Shown one piece after another: positions 20,571 to 32,234 of a stretch of 64,000 bases of DNA. The DNA is taken from assembly GCA_021521415.1 (NCBI GenBank), contig JAIQDT010001933.1:248001-312000 (forward strand), in the 5' to 3' direction. This DNA is from Bidens hawaiensis (Eukaryota > Streptophyta > Magnoliopsida > Asterales > Asteraceae). Under the pieces are notes generated by a model. The model was not told where the DNA came from. It saw only the letters and a list, made by a program, of their open reading frames with translations, and did not search any database. The number at the start of each line of letters is the position of its first letter. Positions within the stretch are counted from its first letter, which is position 1. Made by a program: the position numbers and the translations under genes.

Positions 20571-21092
20571 AGACCTGTGAACGAACCGAACATTTGATGA
20601 ACTGTTCGAGGAGAAGTTCAATAATTTAATTCACTAACAAACATGAACAAATGTCTCGTTTGTTCATTTATTTTAGTGAACTTTAATTTTCGTTCTTTCA
20701 TTTAAATTTGTTTATGATCATTCATACGTTCCTTTATGTTCGCTAGTTTACATTTGTTTTAAGCATGTTCGTTTATGTTCTTTAATAAACTCATTAAAAT
20801 AGTTTAGGCCCATTATAACTTAGTCTAGTAACAAATTGTTGTTCACATTTACTTTTAAATAGCTTTTGCTCATTGATGTTCCTGACTTCCTTCATTTATG
20901 TTCAAATATGTTCGTCCATATACATTCATGAACCAGTTTTTTATACTGTTAACAAACGAATATAAACATACACGAACACGAACAAAAACATTTATGTTCG
21001 TTTAATCGCTCGTGTTCGATCATTTGTTCAGTTAAAACTTAAAGAACGAACAGGAACATGCCCCGACAGTGTTCCTTCGGTTGGTTTACAGG
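20571..21092. mobile_element. GTTCG-rich MITE-like element with imperfect TIRs
   Basis: The left end GACCTGTGAACGAACCGAAC matches the complement of the right end (GTTCCTTCGGTTGGTTTACAGGCC) with a few changes. The interior is full of GTTCG and CGAAC words in both orientations. It is related to the split copy at 552-692 and 11126-11480. There is no coding sequence, and I could not find a convincing target-site duplication, so the superfamily is undecided. Confidence 0.55.
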
Positions 21093-21631
21093 CCGACCAA
21101 CCATAGCCGGCCTATCTTGCCAACTCTACTTCTTTAAGTTCAATTTCATATATCCACCAAAAATGGTATGCGGCTTAATATACTCATTCTCAGCATACCG
21201 ATAAAAAAATTCAGTGTGCCCAAAGTGATGCAATCATCCACAAATCACCCAATCCATGAACTCTTTCCTTCTTGTCACTTAACAACATGAAGCTGAAATT
21301 TTATAATAGCATCAGTAATTAGTTGTTACCTTTTGAGAACAGCTTGTACACCCATGCATGCCCTAATAATCAGACATCATATTCGAATTTGATTACAGAT
21401 AGAATAACCCCTATCCATATACGATTTAGCCCTAGCTTATACGATGATATGGTCAAAACCAGGGATATGTTAGATATGGTGAAAATCGATTTACCCTAAT
21501 CAATCAGAAGTTCGATGGAATTGTACCCATTCAAAATTCCCTCGCTTCAATCCGTAAAATACCACGTTTAACTGCTTGAACACCAACAAAAAGAAAGAAG
21601 GAAGAGTATGAACGTAGTTTAGTTGAAGATT
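21093..21631. other. Non-coding, possible minus-strand 5' exon
   Basis: On the minus strand, CATGCATGGGTGTACAAGC and a following CTCAAAAG precede a good GTAACAAC donor near 21330, which resembles a leader exon. No downstream partner exon is assignable. It may belong to the captured gene material to its left. Confidence 0.2.
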
Positions 21632-21634
21632 TTA

Positions 21635-22563
21635 GGGGGTGTTTGGTATAGAGAATATGGAAAAGGAGAGAAAATAGAAATGGAAATGGAATTGTATGAG
21701 AAAGAGAATTGGTATGGTGAATGAGAATCATTTCTTTTGTTTGGTACACGAGAAAATAAACAGAGAACTCTACCATACCTAACCCCACCTCCACCCAACC
21801 TGACACCACTCACCATCGCAGCCCCACCACCAGCACCACCACCACAGCCCCACCACCACCACCAGCCCCACCACCACAGCCCCACACCACCAGCACCACC
21901 ACCACAGCCCTTTCTTCAACCATAGCCCGCCACCACCGGCTGCCGCCACCAAATCCCCTTCTTCAACCACAGTACACAAGAAATTAAAAAGATTCAAATT
22001 TTTGGAACATAAGATATAGAAAAAGGAGGCTCAGATCTGTCATCACTGCCTCTTTGGAGATTTTGTGGTGGTGGTTGTGGTGGCGATGATGATGATGATA
22101 ATCAGAAGCCACCTGCGACCACCGCCGATTTCCACCACCACTGTCACCCACCTGCGACCACAATCACCCGACCATCTGAAAACCCTAACCTACCACGAAC
22201 CACCACTTGAAACCCTAATCTCCGTTCACCCGTACCACCTGCAACCTACAACCGGTTACCATCTCTGTGTTCACCACTGCGAACGGCGGAGACGGGGTGG
22301 TGGTTGCAGACTTGGAGACGAGGTGGCGGTTGCAGACTTGGAGACGAGGTGGCGGCCGGAGACGAGGTGGTGGCCGGAGACGAGGTGGTGACATGCTATG
22401 AGGAGGCTGCTGAGAAATGGATTTCTCTTTGTTTTAAAGAGAAATGGAATTCTCTAGTTTTAGAGAAATAGAAAGAGAAATAGAAATGAAAAGTGGAAAA
22501 CAAACAAAAGAAATATTTCTAATTCCATTTCTCCCCAATCAAATCCCTCTACCAAACACCCCC
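21635..22563. mobile_element. PIF/Harbinger-like MITE with CCACCA-rich core
   Basis: This is 929 bp with terminal inverted repeats GGGGGTGTTTGGTA and its exact complement, flanked by TTA on both sides (21632-21634 and 22564-22566). GGGGTGTTTGG ends are well known in plant Harbinger MITEs. Subterminal purine-rich parts (GAGAAATGGAA) are also inverted. The core has CCACCACC and GGTGGTGG runs and a short repeat, GGAGACGAGGTGG (22310-22390). It makes spurious proline/histidine-rich ORFs. Confidence 0.75.
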
Positions 22564-22566
22564 TTA

Positions 22567-23570
22567 GGGTAAGGATCCGGGTTTGGTGACCCACAAGACC
22601 CGCGAAAATTAAAGCATAGACGGGTATAAACCAGGTTAAATTAATGAGAGGCCATCATTTAAAAACCAAGTAAATCCGGTGACTTCAAAAAAGGGGGGAT
22701 CGACCACATCGCGACACCTAGGATTTTTGGATCTTCATTTATATTATAGATTATATATATATATATATATATATATTATATTTAATGAAATGCAAATATT
22801 ATATTCATAAAAAAATGATAATTTTACACGAATTAGACATTACATTGTTCTTTTAAGTCAAAGACAAAAACTTACACATACTAACAAAGATAAATGATAA
22901 ATTAAATCATCTTTATAACTTAGACATTTACACTTTTTACATTTCTTTGTGATAACTTTTGTAATAACATTTACACAAGTTACCCCATTTTATTATAAAA
23001 TTTGTAATAACTTAGGTAATAACATTTACATAACTTATATAATAAAAATTATAGAAGTTACAATTAAACAAGTTACATTTTGTTAAAAATACATTTAATT
23101 ACATTTACACAAGTTACAATTCGTTAAAAAAATATTTACACGAGTTGCATTACTTAAAAACGACAGCTAAATTTTGTAATAGCATTTATATAAGAGGAGT
23201 TAATTTTACAAACTAAAAGAAGATAGTATTTTAAACAGATAGAAAGAATACACAATATAGTATCTCTTTACATAGAATACAAAATATATATATACATTCC
23301 ATATGTAATAAAAAAAATCTTATACAATTTTGATTAAATAAAAGTAGAGATTAAGAGAGAGAAAGATTAAAAAAAATATAAGAGAAAAATATAGATTAAT
23401 GAAATTAATAGCTGATGTGATATGAAGAGAGAAAAAAATTCAATTTAATATAACACTCTTTTAATTTTTAAATTTGGTTATGATGTGGTTAAATTTAACC
23501 ACACATTCAGTTCTTAAGTTCTTTAAACTCGTACGGGTTCTAAAATGAAATCAATCATATATATATATAT
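22567..23570. other. AT-rich non-coding with (TA)n tract
   Basis: A TA run lies at about 22754-22780. Positions 22840-23170 repeat words such as ACATTTACACAAGTTAC. No gene. The right border runs into the AT tract where the next element inserted. Confidence 0.4.
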
Positions 23571-25003
23571 AGGGAGAGGATCATGAGAGAACTTCATTTT
23601 ATGAAGAGAACTATAATGAAGTATTTTTAATTTAATTAAAAAATATTTTTAAATTTTTTTTCTTTCATCCTACTTATATGTTGTTATTCTTCACCACAAA
23701 AAAATATAAGAATAAAAAAAATTAAAAAAATTAACGATTAATGCATATATGCAATACACCGACTTTTTTTATAATGCATATGTGCAATAGTGTGCATTTT
23801 GATATTTAAAATAGTGTTGAATAACATATATATATATATATTATATATATATATATATATATATTGTTTGTATTGTATATTTGCAATAGTGTTATATTAT
23901 ATACAAAAATAAAAAAAATCGATATAGTGCATATGTGCATTAGTGTTGTATTACATACATGCGATAATGTATTTTGCATACAATTATTAGCGTCGTATTT
24001 GCATATATTCAATAGTTTGTATTTAGATAATGTATTTGTGTTGTATTATATGCAATAAAACACTATTTTATATACATAATACACTTTCGGTACCGGTATC
24101 GGGTACCAAATGCATATCCCTACACATACGCATTACATCGACGTTTTTTTTAGTATCAATATCATCTTATTAGGAGAACGATAAAAAAATCACAAAATAT
24201 TATTTTAAAAAATAGTTAAAAATAATTTTTTAGTAGTTCTCTAGTTCTCTCTTTAAGAGGAGTTCTCTCTAGATCCCACCAATTTTAAAAAATAGTTAAA
24301 AATATTTTTTAGTAGTTCTCTAGTTCTCTCTTTAAGAGGAGTTCTCTCTAGATCCCACCCATATATATATATATATAATGGGTGGGATCTAGAGAGAACT
24401 AGAGAACTACTAAAAAAATATTTTTAACTATTTTTTAAAAAAATATTTTGTGATTTTTTTATCGTTCCTCATAATAAGATGATATTGATACTAAAAAAAA
24501 AAACTTTGTTGGTGTAGTACTGTAGTGCATATGTGCACTAATGCCTATTTCATATATACAATAGTGTTTTATTGCATATAATACAACACAATCGCATTAT
24601 CCAATACACACTATTGAATATATGCAAATACGACACTAATAATTGTATGCAAAACACATTATCGCATATATGTAATACAACACTAATGCACATATGCACT
24701 ATATCGATTTTTTGTTTAATTTTTGTATATAATATAACACTATTGCAAATATACAATACAAACAACTATATATATGCTATTCAATACTATTTCAAATATC
24801 AAAATGCACACTATTGCACATATGCATTATAAAAAAAGTCGATGTATTGCATATATGCATTACTCCTTAATTTTTTTTGTTTTTATATTTTTTTGTGGTG
24901 AAGAATAACAACATATAAGAAGGATGAAAGAAAAAAAATTTAAAAATATTTTTTTAATTAATTAAAAATACTTCATTATTAGTTCTCTCATAATCCTCTC
25001 CCT
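23571..25003. mobile_element. Large foldback element in (AT)n
   Basis: The left end AGGGAGAGGATCATGAGAGA is mirrored by the right end (complement of CATAATCCTCTCCCT). The arms run inward through TGCATATGTGCA-type repeats to a central palindrome at about 24340-24390 (GATCCCACCC, an AT tract, GGGTGGGATC). The left arm carries a 76-bp tandem duplication near 24210-24358, plus extra sequence, so the arms are unequal (about 790 and 620 bp). AT repeats flank both outer ends. There is no coding sequence. Insertion into (TA)n recalls the rice Micron type of MITE. Confidence 0.7.
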
Positions 25004-25017
25004 ATATATATATATAT

Positions 25018-26245
25018 GGGTGGGTTAACGTACAATAATGGCTTATCATACATTACTTACGCGACTTTCTATAGCGTTAGATTAAAAAACACGCGGTGGT
25101 AATTTCGTAAATAACCCAACAGTAGTCCGCGATCAAAATTCATTAGGTTAAGAAACACGTGGTGGCATTACGTACGTGACTCTGATCCAAATTCGGAACT
25201 CGTCGCTCAATCTAATCCAATTTCTAAATTCTAATCACAGCTTAAAGTATGAAATCTCTAAAGTCAAAAATCAAATCAAAAATCGAATGGCGTTGAACAT
25301 CAAGAAATCTTCAAAATTGATCAAAATGATGATTTAATCAATCGAATTGATATGTAGAAGTATTTAGATTCATCAATCGATTATGTAATTGCAGAAATAA
25401 TGCAATCAATCGAGCCTTGATTAGGGTTCAAAATATTATGTTTAAATGTTCTATCACAACTGAAGACCTTTAAACGCTCTGACAAAAAAAGAACATTTTT
25501 AAACGTTCTAATACGTTCAATGAAGTTCTGGGTGTTAAAAAAAATGAACATCTTTAAACATTCTAATACGTTCAATGAAGTTTTGGGTGTTAAAAAAAAT
25601 GAACATCTTTAAACGTTCTAAGAAGTTCTAGGTTTTCAAAAAAGTTTAGAAGTTCTTAACTTCTAAACAGAACTTCTATACTAACAAAAAAAAATTAAAC
25701 ACATGTAACATGAAATTGAACACTGAAATCACTTCATATAATCTCGTAATCATTAAAAAATTATCAATCGACCGTCAATTTCATCATCGATTCGATCATA
25801 TTAACAAAATATGGAACGTCTGCAACCGGGTTTCTGCAAATGGCGCTTATAACTTTAAACGTCCAGCTAAACCCATAACTCAAAACTCAAAATTGATCAA
25901 TTGAACCTTCAAATTAATGATTAATTGGACCAATTTCAAAGTTTAATTGATCAATCAGTTCAACAATTTCAATTTCAATTTCAATTGGTCAATTTTATCA
26001 ACTGACCTGTGAACAAGTCGTGACGGAGGATGATGGTTTATGGAATCGTTGTATGGTGGACGGTGGATGGAATCGTTGGATGGTGACGAATTGCTGAATG
26101 GTCATGGTGAAGGTGGACAGAATCGATGGGAGCAGCGAATCAGATTTGATGAAAATTACAGTATTGCCACCACGTGTTATTTGAAATCGACGGGGATACG
26201 AGCCATGTACGTAATTTACGATTAGGGATTATTGTATTGGATACT
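25018..26245. mobile_element. Second (AT)n-inserted element
   Basis: Bounded on both sides by AT tracts. The ends share GTACAATAATGG (left) and the complement of GGATTATTGTATTGG (right). The CCACGTGTT word near 26170 and the ACACGTGGTGG word near 25155 are also mirrored, as expected of long imperfect inverted ends. The interior repeats AACGTTCTAA and TTCAATGAAGTT words (25430-25630). No supportable gene. Confidence 0.45.
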
Positions 26246-26259
26246 ATATATATATATAT

Positions 26260-26467
26260 GGTGAGGTTAAAATAAAAAGTGTGTAAAAAGTAATCTGGTG
26301 CGTTAGATATATTGACATGATGGTGGATATGGAAAGTGTGTTTATTGTGTGGTGTGTTTTATTTTAGTTGCGGTGTGTTTATTGTGCGATGTGTTTTATT
26401 ATATCCAATGGTGAAAACATACTTTCTACACTTCTTAGGAAAAATCTACTTCTTATTATAACCTTGC
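26260..26467. mobile_element. Third small (AT)n-inserted MITE
   Basis: About 208 bp between AT tracts. The left end GGTGAGGTTAAAATAAAAAGT pairs imperfectly with the complement of the right end (ACTTCTTATTATAACCTTGC). The inner GTGTGTTTATTGTG words repeat. It is non-coding. Confidence 0.55.
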
Positions 26468-26499
26468 TATATATATATATATATTACATTTTTTTTTTG

Positions 26500-26644
26500 T
26501 CGCACAACAGTCTTAACATGTCATAATAATTTCAACCCAAAACACAAACTAGAAATTAAATATACATTAACAATACAACATTATTAACAAGTCATAATAA
26601 CTTCAAAATAAAACACAAACCATAAATTAAATATACATTAACAT
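26500..26644. repeat. Short AT-rich tandem repeat
   Basis: Two imperfect copies (about 73 bp) of a unit containing GTCATAATAA, AAAACACAAAC and AAATTAAATATACATTAACA. No further function seen. Confidence 0.55.
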
Positions 26645-27107
26645 TGATAACTGGCGTTGAGAAACCATGTGTGATCGATTGCTATCACGGATCTAGTCTA
26701 TTAATATAAGATACGATTAGAATACATTAACTATGTGTACTGTGTGTGTTGAGAGAGTATTAGGACAGAGTAATGAGGCTCAATTAATAATAATAAGAAC
26801 TCTTACAATAAACGATAAGTTACAGTGGATATATATAGGAGATAACTTCATTCGTTATACAGGCCATAGCGAATGAGATTCATTCGCTATCATACACTAT
26901 ACTCCTATAAAGAATCATCACATTCGTTAACATCATTAACGAATGAACACGAATAAACACATGGACTCATTCGTTATTAGTTACTCTAATGAAGGAGCCT
27001 TACATTATTGCGAATGTGCATATACATTTACCAAAATACCCCTATACTTTATATTAATTACCAAAATACGTTAAACAAAGACCGAGATGCAAAAACGTGT
27101 ATCAACA
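26645..27107 (-). repeat. 3' LTR of a minus-strand LTR retrotransposon
   Basis: Read on the minus strand it starts TGTTGATACACG (27107) and ends CGCCAGTTATCA (26645). A purine run, GACGAGGGGGAG, lies just upstream as a polypurine tract. A TATA-like CCTATATATATCC is near 26838. Upstream of that box, 26848-27020 holds many CATTCGTTA and TAACGAATG words in both orientations. Similar words recur at 45550-45750. No partner LTR is visible, so the call rests on TG/CA ends, the tract and the layout. Confidence 0.55.
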
Positions 27108-27225
27108 AACTCCCCCTCGTCTCTAACTCTTTGTCTTTAATTTATAAATCGAGTAGTCTTTCAATCTGCACAACTATGAATTCCAAATGCATGACAAACA
27201 TGAACAACACGTTGGAATTGCATAG

Positions 27226-28132
27226 CTAGCTCGTTATCTTTGACGTTCGCCTATCTGATCTGATTTTTGAATAACATATCGTCTTTAAGCCCGTTCCTAA
27301 GACGATCACAGCTTTACCGGCCTTGTTGTTGTAGTACCACCTATTGAAATCCTTATAAAAACTTTGTGGAAACGTCTTTACAGGAACTTTCTTTATTGTG
27401 CGAGGCGGTTTTACATTAAGCACAATTTTCCTCCATCCGGTGCATGGACCTATCTCGTCAATGTATTTTCGAGTCGGCACATGTGGCTTAAAAAACTTGA
27501 AACCATTCCTTACTTCGTGCAACAGATGCTAATTGAACTATCCCGCCAATTGATTCCAACACGGTCAAAGAATGGTCTATTAGTAAGTGTCCATACGACT
27601 CATCTCGCCATCGTCGTTACATCAGTAATTTGTTTATAATACTGAATGTTGTGCTCCCATTTTACAATACATACCTTAGAATCAGAATCGTACATCCGCG
27701 ATACTATATCACTCTTCACCATTTTCGCAGCAACGAACTTTTTCATTTGATGAGCTGTTGCATGAGCTTTCGACTGCACATCGTCTTCTCGGTCAACATA
27801 CCTTAACACCTCAATAATCTTGTTCATCTTTGACTTATTGTGTGTGAACATCCCATCATCAGAAGTCCTTGTCTCAGCGTCAGATACTTTACTCTTCTCA
27901 TTTTCTTTCTCTTTATCTCTATACAAATGGTCTTTAGCTGCTATAAAATGTTCGGTCGTGAAAAATGAAATTCCCTCATCAGAATTAGTAAGAGTGTACA
28001 TGTCAGGATATTCCTCTATTGTCATGTCTTCAACTTCCATCTCATCACAATTAAACGACGTGTTCCCATACGGAACACTCGTGTCAAACCTTTCGTAATC
28101 TGTATCCATAACCTCAATATCCTCCTCTTGTT
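27226..28132 (-). pseudogene. Retrotransposon-borne ORF, C-terminal part
   Basis: Continues the minus-strand ORF that begins at 45501 (see 43534-45501). Visible words are DTDYERFDTSVPYGN, FFTTEHFIAAKDHLYRDKEKE and, after stops, RTIKKVPVKTFPQSFYKDF and NRWYYNNKAGKAV. The last motif parallels the ORF in the duplication at 51493 (KKTPMKPMPHNVLKNM, LWVIDSKTAKAV), so both belong to one large transposon-borne family. Stops and shifts between 27520 and 27640 show decay. The frame is cut at 28132 by the 28133-30381 element. The first residues of the apparent ORF upstream of 28132 are read from that LTR and are not part of this gene. Confidence 0.6.
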
Positions 28133-28667
28133 TGTTGGTGCATGTTTTGTGACCGTCGCTATGCAATTCTGTTCAGTATTGTGGAAGTACGAAGTTAGGG
28201 CAACTTCACCATAGGCGAAGTTGTAACAACTTCTGCCATAGGCGAAGTTAGAATAACTTCGCCATAGGCGAAGTTATAACAACTTCGCCTACAGGCTCAA
28301 GCCCGCGAAGTTTATATATATATATGTGTGTCTTGTTTAGGTTTAGAGATCCAGAAATTAAGAGTTTTGTGTGTTAAGTTCAAGTAGCTAGAGAGAAACC
28401 GAGAGAGAGAGAGTCGTGTGGGACGGCCCGAGGTAGAGCTCACCTCGGGTCGGCCGTCATTTGTTTTCATGTTTGGTTTGTAAGTGTTTCGGTTATTATG
28501 AAAAGATCTGCAGATGTGTTTATTCCATTCGTGTGTTTGTTCGTGTATGTGTTTGTGTGTAATCGTGTTCTTCGTCTTCTACACCATTAACGAGTCTAGG
28601 AGGATTCCGCACTCCTAGACCTCGTGAGGATCTCGTATCGATCGGCGACGCCCCGGGGGGACTTACA
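28133..28667 (+). repeat. Left LTR of GGCGAAGTT element
   Basis: The LTR is 535 bp. It holds one more GGCGAAGTT/AACTTCGCC unit than the right LTR. The TATA-like stretch is at 28311-28325. It ends GGACTTACA. Confidence 0.9.
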
Positions 28668-28669
28668 AG

Positions 28670-28681
28670 TGGTATCAGAGC
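28670..28681 (+). other. Met-tRNA primer-binding site
   Basis: TGGTATCAGAGC is the complement of the plant initiator Met-tRNA 3' end. It lies two bases after the left LTR. Confidence 0.9.
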
Positions 28682-29870
28682 CTTAGGCTCTTATGCTATG
28701 GTTCGAGATCTGCGTTTTGGTGTTTCTGGCACGTTTCTGATGCGTTTCTGGCCGATCAGCGCCGCAGGCGAAGTTATAGGGATCAGGCGAAGTTGTCGCT
28801 TAAATTTTAGGGTTTAGGCGAAGATATAAGGTTAAGCAAAGTTATTCACAACTTCGCCTACTTCACAAGTTCGCTTATCTCAGGCGAAGTTATCTGTCAG
28901 GCGAAGTTATGGACATGCGAAGTTAAGGGGGGCAAAGTTGAATTTTAGGCGAAGTTGACTTTAGGCGAAGTTAAAAAAAAAGTGTTTGGAGTTTTCGTCT
29001 GTATGGCCAGGTGTACACGATTATTGTGAGACCGAAGACGTTGTTCCATCAACGAGTGAAACTTGTTATTTCTTGGTCTTACGTGTGAACAAATACGTGT
29101 CAACTCTGGATATGGAGTTGAGGTTGTGAATGGGATATTGACACATATTTGGGTGTTTGTGGGAAATAAAATAGTTGTTGTTCGAGGTTGACCAACTGAA
29201 GAAAGTCAAATAGAACTGAAAGTTTTTGTCATTACTGGATTGCGGTCAGAGCATATTATTTATGTTATTTTCAAGGCGTTCGAGAATTGGATCCTGAAAC
29301 GTGATGCTTATTTATTAAAGTGAAAATTCTGGAACAAGTTGGATTTAATCGGGAATTAAAGTGTTTATGTTCTTGATCGTTATCCCGGGTAATTGAAGAT
29401 GCTTCGGATTAATTAATGGTCATGTGTGTTAGATTCTGTCAAGGTGGTTTTGCGATGAAATTGATCACTTGATGTTGAGTAGTTGAAGATTAAACCTTAT
29501 CGTATGCCGACTTGTTGGTGAAGTTGTGGAGGGAGCCCAACTTCACGTGTTGGTGAAGTTAGAAGAACTTCACGTGTTGTGAAGTCAGAATGACTCACTT
29601 GATTGGTTGAGATGATTAATTAGGCACGGGGATGCATGCATTTCAAAGACCTCAATCTATATTGTCGGAGAAGCTTACACTGAAGGGGAGATCTGATATG
29701 GAAGATGCTGGGTGATTGGTAAATTTGTGAAGCTACAAGACAGTTTCAGACACGGCTGGTTGAAGAGCAAACAGAAGATCATCAGTTAAGAGGGAGTCTG
29801 TTGGTGCATGTTTTGTAACAGATGATCTTTTGTGTTTGTTAGAATTGAGAGCAACGGTCAAAGGGGAGTC

Positions 29871-30381
29871 TGTTGGTGCATGTTTTGTGACCGTCGCTAT
29901 GCAATTCTGTTCAGCATTGTGGAAGTACGAAGTTAGGGCAACTTCGCCATAGGCGAAGTTGTAACAACTTCTGCCATAGGCGAAGTTATAACAACTTCGC
30001 CTACAGGCTCAAGCCCGCGAAGTTTATATATATATATATGTGTGTGTCTTGTTTAGGTTTAGAGATCCAGAAATTAAGAGTTTTGTGTGTTAAGTTCAAG
30101 TAGCTAGAGAGAAACCGAGAGAGAGAGTCGTGTGGGACGGCCCGAGTTAGAGCTCACCTCGGGTCGGCCGTCATTTGTTTTCATGTTTGGTTTGTAAGTG
30201 TTTCGGTTATTATGAAAAGATCTGCAGATGTGTTTATTCCATTCGTGTGTTTGTTCGTGTATGTGTTTGTGTGTAATCGTGTTCTTCGTCTTCTACACCA
30301 TTAACGAGTCTAGGAGGATTCCGCACTCCTAGACCTCGTGAGGATCTCGTATCGATCGGCGACGCCCCGGGGGGGCTTACA
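29871..30381 (+). repeat. Right LTR of GGCGAAGTT element
   Basis: The LTR is 511 bp, starting TGTTGGTGCATG and ending GGCTTACA, followed by TTGTT. Near-identical to the left LTR apart from the missing repeat unit. Confidence 0.9.
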
Positions 30382-30407
30382 TTGTTCAATCTTATCCACC
30401 GCCTCCT
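30382..30407 (-). pseudogene. 26-bp sliver of interrupted ORF between two elements
   Basis: It includes the TTGTT target-site copy of the left element and the CTCCT copy of the Athila-like element. On the minus strand it codes EAVDKIE in the same frame as the ORF parts on both sides, which shows that both retrotransposons entered one coding sequence. Confidence 0.7.
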
Positions 30408-31568
30408 TGATGGTTGGTTAATTTGTATATAGTTAAGTTCGTTTATTTACTAGTTTTAACTGTTTAATGTGGGAACTTCAATACTTCTTACATGTTTATT
30501 GTACTTCAGGTCATAGACGTTAAAGCAGTTAATTTGGACATGTTGAAGCATGAGATGAAGACCCGGGACGTCCAACATGCGAAAAGAGGAAAAGAATAAT
30601 TTATTGCTGGTGAGAAGACCCATCGCAATACGTTATGGGATTTCCTGAAGACCCATCGCGTATCGCGATGGGATTAAATATTATTTTGTTGACCATGGTC
30701 CATCGAGATACGCGATGGACCCCAGAAGACCCCATCGCGTATCGCGATGGGTGGCGAAGACGGGAATGTTAGGGTTTTTATGTTTTGAATATTTTGATGA
30801 GCTTATCACTCAACAACCAGTTCCAGGAAGTTTCTTGAGCAAAGAGAAGGCGAATCCATCATTCCAAATCATACTGACATACATGTTCATTATCATCATT
30901 ATTGAAGATTCCATGATGTCGAGGCTCGGCTAAATCCTTCGAGTTATATGCGGGATGTAAAGTTTGTATCATTTTCAGTTTTCTCATGTATTAAGAACGA
31001 ATAATTTGTAACTTTTATTGATTAATATATGAGTATTGATGTTTAGTATTGTTGTGCATTCAGTCGTTTTAGGTTTACGTCGATCAGAACGATTAGTTTG
31101 TGTTGCTATAATAATTTCTCGTAGGATAGTTTTGACTAGTTGAATTCAATGAAGCATGCAATTGCCCTTAGTTGAGTCACACTGGTAGGGATTCTTTGAT
31201 CACCAGTGCCATGTGTTAGCAACTGTTGGTGCCTAAGGTTTAGCTCATTAGTCAGTCTGTGTTAATCAATGATAGTTAATCTGTTAGGTTGCATGAGATT
31301 ACTGTTTGTGTGCAATATTGAACCCCGAGTGTGATTTGCTTTTAATAATTGCCTGAATTTGTTAAAGTGTTAAATCAGTATTAAAACTCAATCTTATTTG
31401 CTTGTGTGATCAGCACTACCAGTCATACTTCATAATCTTAGAAATTGTTTAAACGATTACATTAAGCACATACTCCTCGTGGTTCGATACCATACTTACC
31501 CTAGCTTGCTTAGGTGATTAGGAACTTGGTTTAATTGTTTTTTACTAGATAGCGATAGTCTAGCATCA
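30408..31568 (+). repeat. Left LTR of Athila-like element
   Basis: The LTR is 1161 bp. Positions 30608-30760 hold palindrome-like words CCATCGCGTATCGCGATGG and variants. It ends GTCTAGCATCA. Several per cent different from the right LTR by eye. Confidence 0.9.
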
Positions 31569-31570
31569 AG

Positions 31571-31583
31571 ACGGCGCCGTTAC
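31571..31583 (+). other. Primer-binding site, Athila type
   Basis: CGGCGCCGTTACC lies just after the LTR. It resembles the Asp-tRNA-type site (GGCGCCGTTGCC) used by Athila elements, with one or two changes. Confidence 0.65.
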
Positions 31584-31718
31584 CAATGAGTTAATGCGCT
31601 TAGTGTTTTTCGTGTTATTTGATTTTCTTTTTTATTTTAGTTTTAGTTTTTATTTCTTAGTTTAAGTTTTATTTTTCCATTTTACGCGGGGTGTGTTGTT
31701 TGTGCAGGTAACAGGTTT

Positions 31719-32230
31719 ATGCACCCCTGCCACTCGAGCAGACAGTCACTGCTTATTTTCGAGCCCAAAATTGAGAGATTAGCTCGACAGAACCGAGCAC
31801 TGAACAGAGGGTCAGAAATGCTAACCAAAACCAGAATCAGAATCAAAACCAGAACCAAGATCCAAACCCACTCCCAGAAAATAAAATCTTTAACCCAAAT
31901 AAATTCCAACCAGCAACCAAACCTGAAAAACTCAGCTCGTTTATTAAGAAATCGAAACCAATTTCAAGCTGGACCATCAACCTTACATAATACACCCAAG
32001 CACAGAGTTCTGATTAATCATGATGAGGATCATGTCAGTATCCATACAAAAGATGAAGAATACGGAGAAGGGAATGATGCGGGTCAAGGTGTTGAAGGTA
32101 ATAACGAGTTAATTGGCGGGTTAAACAGAATGAGAGGTTAGAGCCAATAAACGAGGGAAATGATGATTGGGATGAAGAGGTGGAGGCACCGGTGAATCAG
32201 AGACAGGGTAATTTTGAAAGTGAAATTTGG
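31719..32230 (+). pseudogene. gag: gag N-terminal remnant (Athila type)
   Basis: The first residues include IFEPKIERLARQNRALNR, a motif typical of Athila Gag starts. The frame runs to 32141 through an N/Q/K-rich linker and then hits stops. At about 32235 the sequence is already RNase H, so the capsid core, protease and RT are missing. Non-functional. Confidence 0.65.
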
Positions 32231-32234
32231 TTGA

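Larger units (their letters stand above)
28133..30381 (+). mobile_element. Non-autonomous LTR retrotransposon, GGCGAAGTT-rich
   Basis: The LTRs are 28133-28667 and 29871-30381, TG...CA, with a perfect TSD, TTGTT (28128-28132 and 30382-30386). A Met-tRNA primer site, TGGTATCAGAGC, is at 28670-28681. A purine tract, CAAAGGGGAG, precedes the right LTR. The interior of about 1.2 kb has no long ORF, so it must use proteins made elsewhere. The word AGGCGAAGTT and its complement recur many times in the LTR just before a TATA-like TTTATATATA (28311) and again in the interior (28750-28980). GTGAAGTT variants appear at 29520-29590. The LTRs differ by a few bases and one about 24-bp repeat unit, so the insertion is fairly recent. 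Confidence 0.9.

Noticed and set aside
20571..21092. Clear TSD for the GTTCG MITE
   Set aside because: Flanks (ATCATA against GACCAA) do not match at any usual length, so the superfamily is left open.
21737..22391. Proline/histidine-rich and glycine-rich ORFs
   Set aside because: Products of CCACCA and GGTGG runs inside a MITE.
23806..24832. Tyr/Ile-rich ORFs in both orientations
   Set aside because: The same protein appears from both foldback arms; it is repeat sequence.
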